Positions 37,845 to 46,622 of a DNA stretch of 64,000 nt are shown piece after piece; the stretch's first letter is position 1, and every line of letters starts with the position of its first letter. Source of the DNA: an uncultured Collinsella sp. (GTDB lineage Bacteria; Actinomycetota; Coriobacteriia; Coriobacteriales; Coriobacteriaceae); assembly GCA_958443265.1 (NCBI GenBank), contig CAUCKA010000007.1, positions 58,671 to 122,670 of the forward strand, read 5' to 3'. The translations under genes and the position numbers were made by a program. The notes beneath the pieces are model-generated. The model did not search any database. It saw only the letters and a list, made by a program, of their open reading frames with translations, and was not told the origin of the DNA.

Positions 37845-38987
37845 TTAGGAACGCTGCTGCGGCTTCCAGGAACCCACATTGGCATCGTACTGGTTCAGCG
37901 CGCTGTTGCCGCCCTGCGCGATGGGCGCCAGAATCTCGCTTTGGTGGGAACTCATCGACTCGCCATCGGGAATGGCCAGCGAGATATCCCAGCTCTGGCA
38001 GATCACGTCGACGCGCTCATACATCCACTCGGCAAGCTGCTTTAAGTGGGCGATGTCATCCGCATAGACCGTATCGTCCTGTACTTTCAGGTTGTTAAGC
38101 TCATCTTGCGTCTTTTTGATCTGGTCGCGCAGGGCGTAGGCACTCTGCGACAGCTCCTGACGGGTGGACAGCGGCGTTCGGAGATAGCCGTTGTTAAAGG
38201 AATCGATGACCTCGCCGATCTGGTCTTCGTCAGCGTAGGACACGATGGTCTGATACAGACCGTCGAGCCTGGTATAGAGCTGATCATCGGTGAGCACGGT
38301 TTCTTCCTGGACCACCTCGGCAGAATCGCCCTGCTTGGTATCGTCCTCAGTCGCCTCGCCCTTTTGGCGCGTGGGGAAGGTGGTTTGTGCAGCTTGGCCA
38401 AACTGGTCGTAGAAGCCGGGCATAACACCCATGGGATCGGTCGTCACGAACCAATAGGCACCGCCGCAAACGACGGCAAGGACCGCGATGACGATAAGCG
38501 GCTTGGGAATATGACGCTTGTGCTTGTGATAGGCGTCCTCGTCGGGGTGCACCTTGCGCTTGGGTTTTTGAGCATCGTCATGCAGGGAAACGGGCATGGG
38601 AATATCGACCTTGGGGATACCGAAATCCTTATCGAAAGCCGGCAGCACGCAGGTCTCATTGGGGTCGGCGGCGTCCGAAAGCACCGCAGCGGCAGAGGCC
38701 GGCGCATGCGGCACCTCGGTATCGATCTGCTCTTGCGTTAGGCGCGGAAAGCCCGCCGTGCGGCCCGCTGCCAGGTCGGATGCGGCCGCGTCCTCGGAGA
38801 GGATACCCGGAGCGGGGCGTCCGCATTTGGGGCACGTACGATCATGCGGAGAAAGACGGGCACCGCAGCCCTCACAGAACACGAATTCGGTGTGCTCGGG
38901 ACCATCGCCCGGACCCACATAGGCGTTGCAGTAGGGGCAGAACGAGGCGCCGTCCTCAATGGTCTTAAGGCAATGCGGACAGATCAC
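37845..38987 (-). CDS. Zinc-ribbon membrane protein of unknown function
   Basis: A 380-residue protein. The N-terminal 60 residues contain four CxxC pairs (CPHC, CPYC, CEGC, CPKC) forming two zinc ribbons. A Pro/Asp-rich linker follows, then a basic patch (KPKRKVHPDEDAYHKHKRHIPKP) next to one membrane helix (LIVIAVLAVVCGGAYWFVTT) and an extracytoplasmic helical domain of about 190 residues with a YADEDQIGEVIDSF-type sequence. GTG at 38987 is preceded by AAAGAGG and places the first ribbon at the very start. It sits upstream of the cyclophilin gene. No function is claimed. Confidence 0.75.
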   Translation of the reverse strand: MICPHCLKTIEDGASFCPYCNAYVGPGDGPEHTEFVFCEGCGARLSPHDRTCPKCGRPAPGILSEDAAASDLAAGRTAGFPRLTQEQIDTEVPHAPASAAAVLSDAADPNETCVLPAFDKDFGIPKVDIPMPVSLHDDAQKPKRKVHPDEDAYHKHKRHIPKPLIVIAVLAVVCGGAYWFVTTDPMGVMPGFYDQFGQAAQTTFPTRQKGEATEDDTKQGDSAEVVQEETVLTDDQLYTRLDGLYQTIVSYADEDQIGEVIDSFNNGYLRTPLSTRQELSQSAYALRDQIKKTQDELNNLKVQDDTVYADDIAHLKQLAEWMYERVDVICQSWDISLAIPDGESMSSHQSEILAPIAQGGNSALNQYDANVGSWKPQQRS

Positions 38988-39094
38988 GGCATCCTCTTTT
39001 CGAAGCAATTCAAACAATCGAGGTTAGAGCATAACATCGCCAAGGCCCCACAGGAGCAAGGCACCAATTCAACATCGCCGGACAGTCTTTTTGG

Positions 39095-39133
39095 GGGATG
39101 ATTTTTTAATCCCCGTCCCAGAAAAATCATCCC
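39095..39133. repeat. Palindromic intergenic element (GGGATGATTTTT arms)
   Basis: Perfect 12-bp arms at 39095-39106 and 39122-39133 flank a 15-nt loop. The left part can alternatively pair with ATCCCC inside the loop. No T run follows in either direction at the right distance for a plain terminator. It lies in the 159-bp gap between the zinc-ribbon gene and the P-type ATPase. Confidence 0.6.
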
Positions 39134-39146
39134 TGAAGGCCGCGGA

Positions 39147-41867
39147 CTACTTCTTTTTCTTGGGCATCGAGACTTTGATGCCTTGGGCGGACTTGGTTAC
39201 GCGGGAGCGCTTGGCGCCCGTGGGCTTCTTTTTCTTGGGCTGGGCCTGGGCCACGCCCTCGAGTGCGCGGGCCTCGGCCTCACGAACGGTGCGAGCTTCG
39301 CGGCGCTGCGCCATGTCGGCGGCGACGCGCTTGGCAAAACGCTCCGCCGTCGAACCCGTCGAGCTCACCTTGCCGCCACCGCGACCCAGACGGACGCGAA
39401 CACCGCGGCCAAAACCAGTTGCGGCATGACGACGACGCGGCTTGAGCGAATCCATCATCGTGGCGAGCTTAAAGAACACCGAGCAGGTAAAGACCACGAT
39501 GACAGCCAAGATTACCATCTGGCCCATCGACAGGTTGGCAATAGACAGCAACTCCGGGAATCCGATAACGCCCACCAGGATGCCGGCGACTACAAACACG
39601 AAGAGCACCACACGTAAGGGCGTGAGAGGCTGCGAGATGCGCCAGATCAGGCTGACGCTCGCCGCGCACGACGTAAGCAGGCACATCGTAGACAGCGTGA
39701 GCTGGCTAAAGCCAAACACGCGCGCCACAAAGATATCGAGCGCCGCGGCCAAAATGACCGCAATCGACGCCGGCAGTGCCCGCTTGAGCACGTTCGTCAG
39801 GAACGACCCCTTCACGCGAGCATTGTTGGGCTCCAGGCCCAACACAAAGCCCGGCGCGCCGATGCAGAAGAAGTTGATGAGCGTCATCTGAATCGGCTCG
39901 AAAGGGTACGGCGGCAGCGCGATGCACAGCGCCGCCAGACCCATCGAGAACAGCGTCTTGGTCAAGAACAGCGAAGCCGAACGCTGCAGGTTGTTGATGG
40001 AGCGACGGCCCTCGGCCACCACGGCGGGCATCGAGGCAAAGTCGTTGTCGACGAGCACGATCTCGGCCACGTTACGCGCGGCATCGGAGCCGGCCGCCAT
40101 GGCCACGGAGCAGTCGGCCTCCTTGAGCGCCAGCACGTCGTTGACGCCGTCGCCCGTCATGGCCACGGTGTGCTCGCGGCGCTTGAGCGCCTGCACGAGC
40201 TCGCGCTTCTGCTGCGGGGTCACACGACCAAAGACATGGTAGCGGTCCACTGCGGCATCGAGCTTGGCCGGCGTATCGAGCGTCGTGGCGTCCACATAAG
40301 CGTCCGCCCCCGGCACGCCCACCACGCGTGCGATCGACGACACCGTACGCGGGTCGTCGCCACTGATCACGTTGAGGGTCACGCCCTGCTCGTTAAAGTA
40401 GCCGATGGTCTCGGCCGCCGAGGTACGAATCTCGTCGCGGATGGTCACAAAGCCCACGGGCTCGGCCTCGCCCACCATATCGCCATCGGGCGTAAAGCCG
40501 TCCACGAGCGCCACCACGAGCACGCGGCAGGTATCAGCAAGCTCGGCGACACGGTTCTCGAACTGGGCAAACGCACGATCAGAGAGCACAAACTGCGCCG
40601 CACCCATCACATATGAGCCCTGTGCAAACGACGCGCCGCTCCACTTTTTGGAAGACGAGAACGGAATGACCGACAGCGGCTCGGACACCTCGACCGGACG
40701 GTCGGCGTAATAGTTGAGCAGCGCCTGACAGGTCTCGTTGGCATCGGCCGAGGTCGCACGTGCGACGTTAGCCAGCGCAAAATCGAGCACCGTGGTATCG
40801 ACGGGAACGGCGGCGTCGCCCTCCCCCGCACCCATGCCAAAGCCCTCGATCGGCAGCGGATACGTGCCCTCGACCTCCATGCGACCCGACGTGATGGTGC
40901 CCGTCTTGTCCAAGCACAGCACGTCGACGCGCGCGAGCGTCTCAATGCAGTAGAGCTGCTGCGCGAGTACCTTGCGGCGGGCCAGGCGCACCGTGGCGAT
41001 AGCGAGCACCGACGAGGTCAGCAGCACCAGGCCTTGCGGGATCATGCCCAGCAGGGCGCCCACCGTGGACAGCAGCGCCGACGAAGGCACATGACCAGCC
41101 AACAGCTCGGAGAAGCACCACGAAAGCGCGCTATTGCCTGGGGTTCCCGCGGCATCCCACAGCTCGCTCACGCTCGAGGCAAACAACGCCAAACCGAGCG
41201 GGATCATGATGATGCTCGCAAAGCGCACGATGGCGTTAAGCGCGTTCATGATCTCGGAATTGACCTTTTTGACGTACTTGGCCTCGTTATTAATTTTGGC
41301 CACGTAGTTGTCGGCGCCAACATGGATCACGCGGGCGCGCAGCAGGCCCGAGTCGATAAAGCTGCCGCTCATGAGCTCGGAGCCGGGCTGCTTTTTGATG
41401 AGGTCACTCTCGCCCGTCAGCAGGCTCTCATTCACGAGCGCCTCGCCCGACACCACCACGGCGTCGGCCGGAATCTGGTCGCCGCGCCCCAGACGAATGA
41501 TGTCGTCGAGCACGATCTGGTCCAGGTCGAGCTCCACCTCGGCACCATCGCGCACCGCGATGGCCTTCTTGGAGGTCAGCAGCGTGAGCTTGTCGACCAT
41601 CTTCTTGGAGCGCATGGACTGAATGACGCCAATGGCGGTATTGAGGAACACCACGAACAGGAACGTCAGGTTCTTAAACGAACCGGTCAAAATGACCAGG
41701 AACGCCAAGATCACGTTGATCAAATTGAACAGCGTGCAGAGGTTCTCGATGATGAGCTCTTTAACCGACTTGGTCTTGAGCTCCATGTTGCGGTTGATCT
41801 TACCGGCGGCGATGCGCTCCTCGACCTCGGCGGTCGAGAGTCCGCGCTCGATATCCGTTGCTGCCAT
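39147..41867 (-). CDS. Cation-translocating P-type ATPase, CtpE-like
   Basis: A 906-residue P-type ATPase. Visible are the actuator LTGESD, the membrane segment GMIPQGLVLLTSSVLA (PQGL where Ca pumps have PEGL), the phosphorylated Asp in LCLDKTGTIT, the N-domain KWSGASF, and the hinge MTGDGVNDVLALKEADCSVAMAAGSD. The sequence around ETLARVDVLCLDKTGT is close to actinobacterial CtpE, a calcium uptake pump in mycobacteria, so calcium is the best guess. A strongly basic C-terminal tail of about 95 residues is unusual. The start is uncertain (an in-frame GTG and ATG lie four to five codons upstream). Confidence 0.9.
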   Translation of the reverse strand: MAATDIERGLSTAEVEERIAAGKINRNMELKTKSVKELIIENLCTLFNLINVILAFLVILTGSFKNLTFLFVVFLNTAIGVIQSMRSKKMVDKLTLLTSKKAIAVRDGAEVELDLDQIVLDDIIRLGRGDQIPADAVVVSGEALVNESLLTGESDLIKKQPGSELMSGSFIDSGLLRARVIHVGADNYVAKINNEAKYVKKVNSEIMNALNAIVRFASIIMIPLGLALFASSVSELWDAAGTPGNSALSWCFSELLAGHVPSSALLSTVGALLGMIPQGLVLLTSSVLAIATVRLARRKVLAQQLYCIETLARVDVLCLDKTGTITSGRMEVEGTYPLPIEGFGMGAGEGDAAVPVDTTVLDFALANVARATSADANETCQALLNYYADRPVEVSEPLSVIPFSSSKKWSGASFAQGSYVMGAAQFVLSDRAFAQFENRVAELADTCRVLVVALVDGFTPDGDMVGEAEPVGFVTIRDEIRTSAAETIGYFNEQGVTLNVISGDDPRTVSSIARVVGVPGADAYVDATTLDTPAKLDAAVDRYHVFGRVTPQQKRELVQALKRREHTVAMTGDGVNDVLALKEADCSVAMAAGSDAARNVAEIVLVDNDFASMPAVVAEGRRSINNLQRSASLFLTKTLFSMGLAALCIALPPYPFEPIQMTLINFFCIGAPGFVLGLEPNNARVKGSFLTNVLKRALPASIAVILAAALDIFVARVFGFSQLTLSTMCLLTSCAASVSLIWRISQPLTPLRVVLFVFVVAGILVGVIGFPELLSIANLSMGQMVILAVIVVFTCSVFFKLATMMDSLKPRRRHAATGFGRGVRVRLGRGGGKVSSTGSTAERFAKRVAADMAQRREARTVREAEARALEGVAQAQPKKKKPTGAKRSRVTKSAQGIKVSMPKKKK

Positions 41868-41896
41868 ACCACGTCCCATCACGTCGCATAGGTATA

Positions 41897-41933
41897 AGAA
41901 AAACCGCCCGGACCATGCGAGGTTCGGACGGTC
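41897..41933 (-). terminator. Terminator after tRNA-Arg(CCG)
   Basis: Minus-strand imperfect hairpin ACCGTCCGAACC with GGTCCGGGCGGT, followed by TTTTCTT. It begins about 11 bp past the tRNA 3' end and before the ATPase. Confidence 0.8.
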
Positions 41934-41943
41934 TTACGTTCGA

Positions 41944-42020
41944 TGGTGCCCCATGTTGGATTCGAACCAACGGCCTTCTGCTCCGGAGGCAGACGCTCTA
42001 ATCCCCTGAGCTAATAGGGC
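41944..42020 (-). tRNA. tRNA-Arg (anticodon CCG)
   Basis: A 77-nt cloverleaf with CCA encoded. Acceptor GCCCTAT pairs with ATGGGGC (one T-G); D stem GCTC/GAGC; anticodon stem TCTGC/GCAGA with loop CTCCGGA, giving CCG at 34-36; T stem GTTGG/CCAAC with TTCGAAT loop. It reads CGG codons. Confidence 0.95.
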
Positions 42021-42031
42021 CAACGTCTGGC

Positions 42032-42061
42032 ATTATACCCAAGAGCGCCACGGGCTAACAA
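42032..42061 (-). promoter_or_regulatory. Promoter for tRNA-Arg(CCG)
   Basis: TTGTTA (42061-42056) and consensus TATAAT (42037-42032) with an 18-bp spacer on the minus strand; the start would fall about five bases before the mature tRNA. Confidence 0.75.
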
Positions 42062-42137
42062 AATAAAAGAAAAAGCTTTGCAATTCCGTGGGAGACGCAG
42101 CGCAACGGCTCACTTTAGAAGGCAAAAGCGAATCAGA

Positions 42138-42146
42138 TAGTATAAA
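42138..42146 (+). promoter_or_regulatory. -10 region of the aromatic operon promoter
   Basis: Overlapping TAGTAT (42138-42143) and TATAAA (42141-42146). A weak TTTAGA at 42114-42119 is 18 bp before the first. Transcription would begin at about 42150-42153, at the ATG of the small leader ORF. Confidence 0.45.
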
Positions 42147-42151
42147 CTCTC

Positions 42152-42214
42152 ATGCACCATATATACACGGCTCGCGATGCGGGCCGTTTTTGCAAAGGTT
42201 ATTCATCGAGGTGA
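42152..42214 (+). CDS. Putative 20-residue leader peptide of the aromatic amino acid operon
   Basis: ATG to TGA encodes MHHIYTARDAGRFCKGYSSR, with Tyr codons 5 and 17 and a Phe codon 13. It has no ribosome binding site but its ATG coincides with the predicted transcription start, so it would be leaderless. The ORF spans an intrinsic terminator hairpin, with Tyr5 immediately before the 5' arm. This layout suits ribosome-mediated attenuation responding to tyrosine. Translation is unproven. Confidence 0.45.
   Translation: MHHIYTARDAGRFCKGYSSR
42167..42191 (+). terminator. Intrinsic terminator in the aro operon leader (candidate attenuator)
   Basis: ACGGCTCGC pairs with GCGGGCCGT around GAT (nine pairs, one T-G), followed by a run of T (42187-42191). 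It lies between the predicted transcript start and the DAHP synthase ATG, so it must be bypassed for operon expression. Confidence 0.75.
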
Positions 42215-42224
42215 GAGGCACACC

Positions 42225-43247
42225 ATGATTGCAATTTTAAAGCAGAGCGCCAGCGACGAGGCCGTCAGCCACATCGTCAGCTGGATTGAGAAGAAGGGTC
42301 TCAAGACCGACGTCTCACGCGGCGAGAACGAGACCATCATCGGCCTGGTGGGCGACACGACCAAGATCGACCCGTTCCTGCTCGAGTCTATGGATGTCGT
42401 CGAGCGCGTGCAGCGCGTCTCCGAGCCTTTTAAGCGCGCCAACCGCAAGTTCCACCCCGAGGACTCCGTCATCGACTGCGGCCACGGCGTCAAGATCGGC
42501 GGCGACCAGTTCCAGGTCATCGCCGGCCCGTGCTCCGTCGAGGGCGAGAACCTCATCCGCATCGCCCGCCGCGTAAAGGCCGCCGGCGCCACGATGCTGC
42601 GCGGCGGCGCCTACAAGCCCCGCACCTCCCCGTACGCCTACCAGGGCATGGGCCCCGCCGGCCTGGACCTGCTGTGCGAGGCATCCGCCGAGCTCGACAT
42701 GCCGATCGTCACCGAGATCATGGACCCGCGCGACGTGCAGGTCTTCCTGGACAAGAAGATCGACGTCATGCAGATCGGCGCCCGCAACGCCCAGAACTTC
42801 CCTCTGCTCAAAGAGGTCGGCAAGACCAAGACCCCGGTCCTGCTCAAGCGCGGCATGTCCGGCACGATCGACGAGCTGCTCATGGCCGCCGAGTACATCA
42901 TGAGCGAGGGCAACGACAACGTCATCCTGTGCGAGCGCGGCATCCGCACCTTCGAGACCCGCACCCGCAACACCTTCGACCTCAACGCCGTGCCGGTGCT
43001 GCACCACCTTTCGCACCTGCCCGTTGTCGCCGACCCCAGCCACGCCACCGGCTACACCCGCTACGTTGAGCCCATGGCGCTCGCCGCGACCGCCTGCGGT
43101 GCCAACGGCCTGGAGATCGAGGTCCACGACGAGCCGAGCCGCGCCTGGTCCGACGGCGCCCAGGCCCTCACCCCCGATCAGTTCGACGACACCATGCGCC
43201 GCATCCGAGCCATCCGCGAGGTCGTCTGCCAAGAGACCATGGAGTAA
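42225..43247 (+). CDS. aroF: 3-deoxy-7-phosphoheptulonate synthase (DAHP synthase, type I beta)
   Basis: First step of the shikimate pathway: PEP plus erythrose 4-phosphate. The 340-residue product has a ferredoxin-like N-terminal regulatory domain of about 70 residues (MIAILKQSASDEAVSHIVSWIEKKG), then the barrel with VIAGPCSVEGEN, GAYKPRTSPYAYQGMG, IGARNAQNFPLLKEVG, LLKRGMSGTIDE, CERGIRTFET and VVADPSHATGY. The ATG is preceded by GAGGTGAGAGG. It opens an eight-gene operon and is placed behind a leader terminator. The domain arrangement suggests feedback control by an aromatic compound. Confidence 0.95.
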   Translation: MIAILKQSASDEAVSHIVSWIEKKGLKTDVSRGENETIIGLVGDTTKIDPFLLESMDVVERVQRVSEPFKRANRKFHPEDSVIDCGHGVKIGGDQFQVIAGPCSVEGENLIRIARRVKAAGATMLRGGAYKPRTSPYAYQGMGPAGLDLLCEASAELDMPIVTEIMDPRDVQVFLDKKIDVMQIGARNAQNFPLLKEVGKTKTPVLLKRGMSGTIDELLMAAEYIMSEGNDNVILCERGIRTFETRTRNTFDLNAVPVLHHLSHLPVVADPSHATGYTRYVEPMALAATACGANGLEIEVHDEPSRAWSDGAQALTPDQFDDTMRRIRAIREVVCQETME

Positions 43248-43250
43248 CCC

Positions 43251-44165
43251 ATGGGTACGGTGAGAAACGCGCGCGTCAACCAGGGCGGCCCCAAGTGCGC
43301 CGGCATCGTGGGCCTGGGCCTCATCGGCGGCAGCTTTGCCCGCGGCTATGCGCAGGCGGGCGTCCGCGTGCTGGCCTGGGACCCCGATGACGATGTCATG
43401 ACGGCCGCCAGCATGGGCACCGTTGCCGGCGAGCTCAACGACAAGACACTCGGCGAATGCGACATCATCGTCCTGGCTTGCTACCCCGAAGCCTGCATCG
43501 AGTGGCTCGAGGCGCACGCCCAGGCGCTCGCCGACGCCACCGACACCGAGGCCATCATGGGCCCCGTGGTGATCGACACGGTGGGCGTCAAGGGCATCGT
43601 GTGCGAGCGCGCCTTTGAGCTTGCCCGCGAGCACGGCTTTTACTTTGTGGGCGCGCACCCCATGGCGGGTACGCAGTACTCGGGCTATGCGCACTCCCGC
43701 GCCGACCTGTTCCAGGGCGCGCCGCTCGTGCTCGTGCCGCCCGCGGTGGACGACGCGCTCAAGCTGGAACTTTTGGGCCAGGTGCGCGAGATGGTACGCC
43801 CCTTGGGCTTTGGCAAGTTCAGCGTGACCACCGCAGCCGAGCACGACCGCGTCATCGCCTTCACGAGCCAGCTTGCGCACGTGGTATCCAACGCCTACGT
43901 CAAGAGCCCCACTGCCCAGGTCCACCACGGCTTTTCGGCCGGTAGCTACCGCGATCTCACCCGCGTGGCGCACCTCAACCCGCAAATGTGGTCCGAGCTC
44001 ATGATCGACGACGCCGACGCGCTCGCCTTCGAGATCGACCATCTGATCGAGTCGCTTGGCGCCTACAGCCGTGCACTCAAGGACCGCGACCAGCGCTATC
44101 TGGAGAATCTCCTTGCCGAGGGCGACCGCATTAAGCGCGCACTCGACGACGAGGCCTCCCACTAG
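43251..44165 (+). CDS. tyrA: Prephenate dehydrogenase
   Basis: Converts prephenate to 4-hydroxyphenylpyruvate for tyrosine. The 304-residue product opens with an NAD(P)-binding motif GIVGLGLIGGSFARGYAQAG, then DTVGVKGIVCERAFELA, the FVGAHPMAGTQYSGYAHSRADLFQGAPLVLVP block typical of TyrA, and the helical domain with AFTSQLAHVVSNAYV. No chorismate mutase or ACT domain is fused. GGAG overlaps the aroF stop, three bases before its ATG. Confidence 0.94.
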   Translation: MGTVRNARVNQGGPKCAGIVGLGLIGGSFARGYAQAGVRVLAWDPDDDVMTAASMGTVAGELNDKTLGECDIIVLACYPEACIEWLEAHAQALADATDTEAIMGPVVIDTVGVKGIVCERAFELAREHGFYFVGAHPMAGTQYSGYAHSRADLFQGAPLVLVPPAVDDALKLELLGQVREMVRPLGFGKFSVTTAAEHDRVIAFTSQLAHVVSNAYVKSPTAQVHHGFSAGSYRDLTRVAHLNPQMWSELMIDDADALAFEIDHLIESLGAYSRALKDRDQRYLENLLAEGDRIKRALDDEASH

Positions 44166-44201
44166 ACCACCTATCACGCCAGGTCGAAAGGACCGAAGCT
44201 T

Positions 44202-45308
44202 ATGGCGATTACCATCGATATCGACACCGCACGCCCCTACCAGGTGCATGTGGGCACGTTTTTGCTGGAGCAGGCAGGTCCGCTCGTCCGCACCACCGCC
44301 GGCGGCACCCGCGCCGTCATCGTGACGGACACCAACGTGGGCCCGCTCTACCAGATGCCCGTTAAGCAGAGCCTGGAGGCGTCAGGCTACGAGGTGAGCA
44401 TCTGCACCTTCGAGGCCGGCGAGGCCCATAAGCGCGCCGAGACCTACGTTGCCATTTTGGAGTTTGTGGCCGAGTATGAGCTTTCGCGCTCTGACGTGAT
44501 CGTGGCGCTCGGCGGTGGCGTTGTGGGCGACGTGGCCGGCTTTGTGGCGGCCACTTACATGCGCGGCTGCAAGTTTGTGCAGATCCCGACGAGCCTGCTC
44601 GCCATGGTGGATTCGTCGGTCGGCGGCAAGACGGCCATCGACCTGGCTGCCGGCAAGAACCTGGCCGGTGCCTTTTGGCAGCCGAGTGTTGTTATCGCCG
44701 ATGTTGGATGCCTTGCCACCCTCACGCCCGAGCAGTTCGCCGACGGCTGCGGCGAGGTCGTCAAGCACGCCGTGATCGCCGACCCGGAGCTTTTCGCCGA
44801 GCTGGAGAAGACCCCGCTCACGCTGGAGCTGCTCAACCGCGATGTGGCCCGCGTAGCGCTCATCATCGCCCGCAATATCGACATCAAGCGCGCCGTGGTC
44901 GTCGCCGACGAGCGCGAAACCAACCAGCGCAAGCTGCTCAACTTTGGACACAGCGCCGGGCACGCCGTCGAAGCCTGCGAGCACTTTGAGCTGGGACATG
45001 GCAACTGCGTGTCGATCGGCATGGGCATCATCACGCGCGCCGCGGCGATGCATGGCATCTGCGATGCTGCACTGCCCGGTCGTATTGAGGAGCTCTGCGC
45101 CCGCCATGGCCTCAAGACCCGCTGCGACCTAGATGCCGATGCCGTTTTTTCCGAGGCACTCCACGACAAGAAGCGCGCGGGCGACACCATCGACCTTGTG
45201 ATTCCGCACGGCATTGGCCGCTGCAGCATCGACCGCACGCCGCTTTCCACTTTCCACGAACTCATTGCCGAGGGCCTCGGCCAGAAGGGAGACGCATCCG
45301 CATGCTAG
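44202..45308 (+). CDS. aroB: 3-dehydroquinate synthase
   Basis: Second shikimate step, NAD- and metal-dependent cyclisation of DAHP. The 368-residue protein contains VIVTDTNVGPLY, the ALGGGVVGDVAGFVAATYMRG nucleotide loop, IPTSLLAMVDSSVGGKTAIDLAAGKNLAGAF, and the metal ligands Glu in GCGEVVKHAVI and His in LLNFGHSAGHAVE. GAAAGGACC precedes the ATG. It overlaps aroA by seven bases. Confidence 0.97.
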   Translation: MAITIDIDTARPYQVHVGTFLLEQAGPLVRTTAGGTRAVIVTDTNVGPLYQMPVKQSLEASGYEVSICTFEAGEAHKRAETYVAILEFVAEYELSRSDVIVALGGGVVGDVAGFVAATYMRGCKFVQIPTSLLAMVDSSVGGKTAIDLAAGKNLAGAFWQPSVVIADVGCLATLTPEQFADGCGEVVKHAVIADPELFAELEKTPLTLELLNRDVARVALIIARNIDIKRAVVVADERETNQRKLLNFGHSAGHAVEACEHFELGHGNCVSIGMGIITRAAAMHGICDAALPGRIEELCARHGLKTRCDLDADAVFSEALHDKKRAGDTIDLVIPHGIGRCSIDRTPLSTFHELIAEGLGQKGDASAC

Positions 45309-46621
45309 CCCGCATCACCCCGTCCCCGCTCAAGGGCACCGTTCCCGCCATCGCGTCCAAGTCGATGGCGCACCGCCTCATCATCTGCGCCGCGCTTGCC
45401 AACGGCGAGACGCACGTCGCCTGCAACACCACCTGCGCCGACATCGAGGCTACGGTGCGTTGCCTTACGGCCCTGGGCGCCCGCATCGAGACCGTCGAGG
45501 ACGGCTTCCAGGTCCACCCCACCATGAAGAGTGTTGAGTTTGGCCTGCTCAAGGCCCTTGCCGGCGGCACGCTCGACTGCGGTGAAAGTGGCTCCACGCT
45601 GCGCTTTATGCTGCCTGTCGCCTGCGCGCTGGGTGCGGATGCCACCTTCGTGGGTCAGGGACGCTTGGGTGCACGCCCACTCTCCCCGCTTTCCGACGAG
45701 ATCATCGCCGCCGGCTGCGACCTACAGGGTCTGGGCGGTTTTCCGCTCAAGACGAGCGGCCGCATGCGCCCGGGCACCTTTGTGCTTCCGGGCAACGTGA
45801 GCTCGCAGTACATCTCGGGCCTGCTGTTGGCAGCTCCGCTGCTGGCCCAGCCCTCCTGCGTGCAGGTAACCGGCCTTATTGAGAGCCGCCCCTACATCAA
45901 CCTGACGATCCAGGCCATGAAGGCCTTCGGCGTCGAGGTCAACGTCGAGCGTATTCCCGCCAGGGACGGCCAGCCCGAGGTCACGAACTTCCGCGTGAGC
46001 AGCGGCTCGTACCGCACGCCCGGCAATGTGGCTGTCGAGGGCGACTGGTCCAACGCCGCCTTTTGGCTGTGCGCCGGCGCCATTGGCTCCGACCCCATCA
46101 CCGTCGAGGGTGTGTCGCTTAGCTCGGCCCAGGGTGATCGCAACGTGCTTGCCGCGCTCTCGCGCTTCGGCGCCCGCATCGTGCGCTCCACCAACGCCGC
46201 CACTGTGCAGTCCGACAAGCTCGCCAGCTTTGAGATGAGCGCCCACGACATCCCCGACCTCGTGCCCGTTATCTCTGCCGTGGCATCGCTGGCGCAAGGC
46301 CGCACGTTCATCCGCGATTGCGCCCGCCTGCGCATCAAGGAATCCGACCGTCTGGCCACGACCACCCGCGAGCTCACCGCACTGGGCGCGCAGATACGCA
46401 TTGCCGGCGACGACCTCATCATCAAGGGAGTCGACGCCTTTACCGGCGGCGAGGTCGATTCGCACAACGACCACCGTATCGCCATGATGGCCACCATCGC
46501 CGCGAGCCGTGCCACCGGCGAGGTCGTGATCCACGGCGCCGAGGCCGTCAACAAGTCCTATCCCGATTTCTTCGACCACTACCGCCTGCTGGGCGGCAAG
46601 GTCACACTCGAGGAGGAATAG
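45302..46621 (+). CDS. aroA: 3-phosphoshikimate 1-carboxyvinyltransferase (EPSP synthase)
   Basis: Sixth shikimate step, transfer of enolpyruvate from PEP to shikimate 3-phosphate. The 439-residue product has KGTVPAIASKSMAHRLIICAALANGET, the DCGESGSTLRFMLPVACALGA block, GNVSSQYISGLLLAAPLL, and the C-terminal RIKESDRLATTTRELTALGA and DSHNDHRIAMM. The N-terminal catalytic Lys lies in ASKSMAHR. It is translationally coupled to aroB and followed two bases later by aroC. Confidence 0.96.
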   Translation: MLARITPSPLKGTVPAIASKSMAHRLIICAALANGETHVACNTTCADIEATVRCLTALGARIETVEDGFQVHPTMKSVEFGLLKALAGGTLDCGESGSTLRFMLPVACALGADATFVGQGRLGARPLSPLSDEIIAAGCDLQGLGGFPLKTSGRMRPGTFVLPGNVSSQYISGLLLAAPLLAQPSCVQVTGLIESRPYINLTIQAMKAFGVEVNVERIPARDGQPEVTNFRVSSGSYRTPGNVAVEGDWSNAAFWLCAGAIGSDPITVEGVSLSSAQGDRNVLAALSRFGARIVRSTNAATVQSDKLASFEMSAHDIPDLVPVISAVASLAQGRTFIRDCARLRIKESDRLATTTRELTALGAQIRIAGDDLIIKGVDAFTGGEVDSHNDHRIAMMATIAASRATGEVVIHGAEAVNKSYPDFFDHYRLLGGKVTLEEE

Positions 46622-46622
46622 C

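Noticed and set aside
42021..42224. T-box riboswitch before the DAHP synthase gene
   Set aside because: Only about 20 nt lie between the predicted transcript start and the terminator hairpin, too short for a T-box.
42315..44249. A 644-codon minus-strand open frame over aroF and tyrA
   Set aside because: Antisense shadow of two certain enzymes; sequence is low-complexity Ala/Gly/Val/His.
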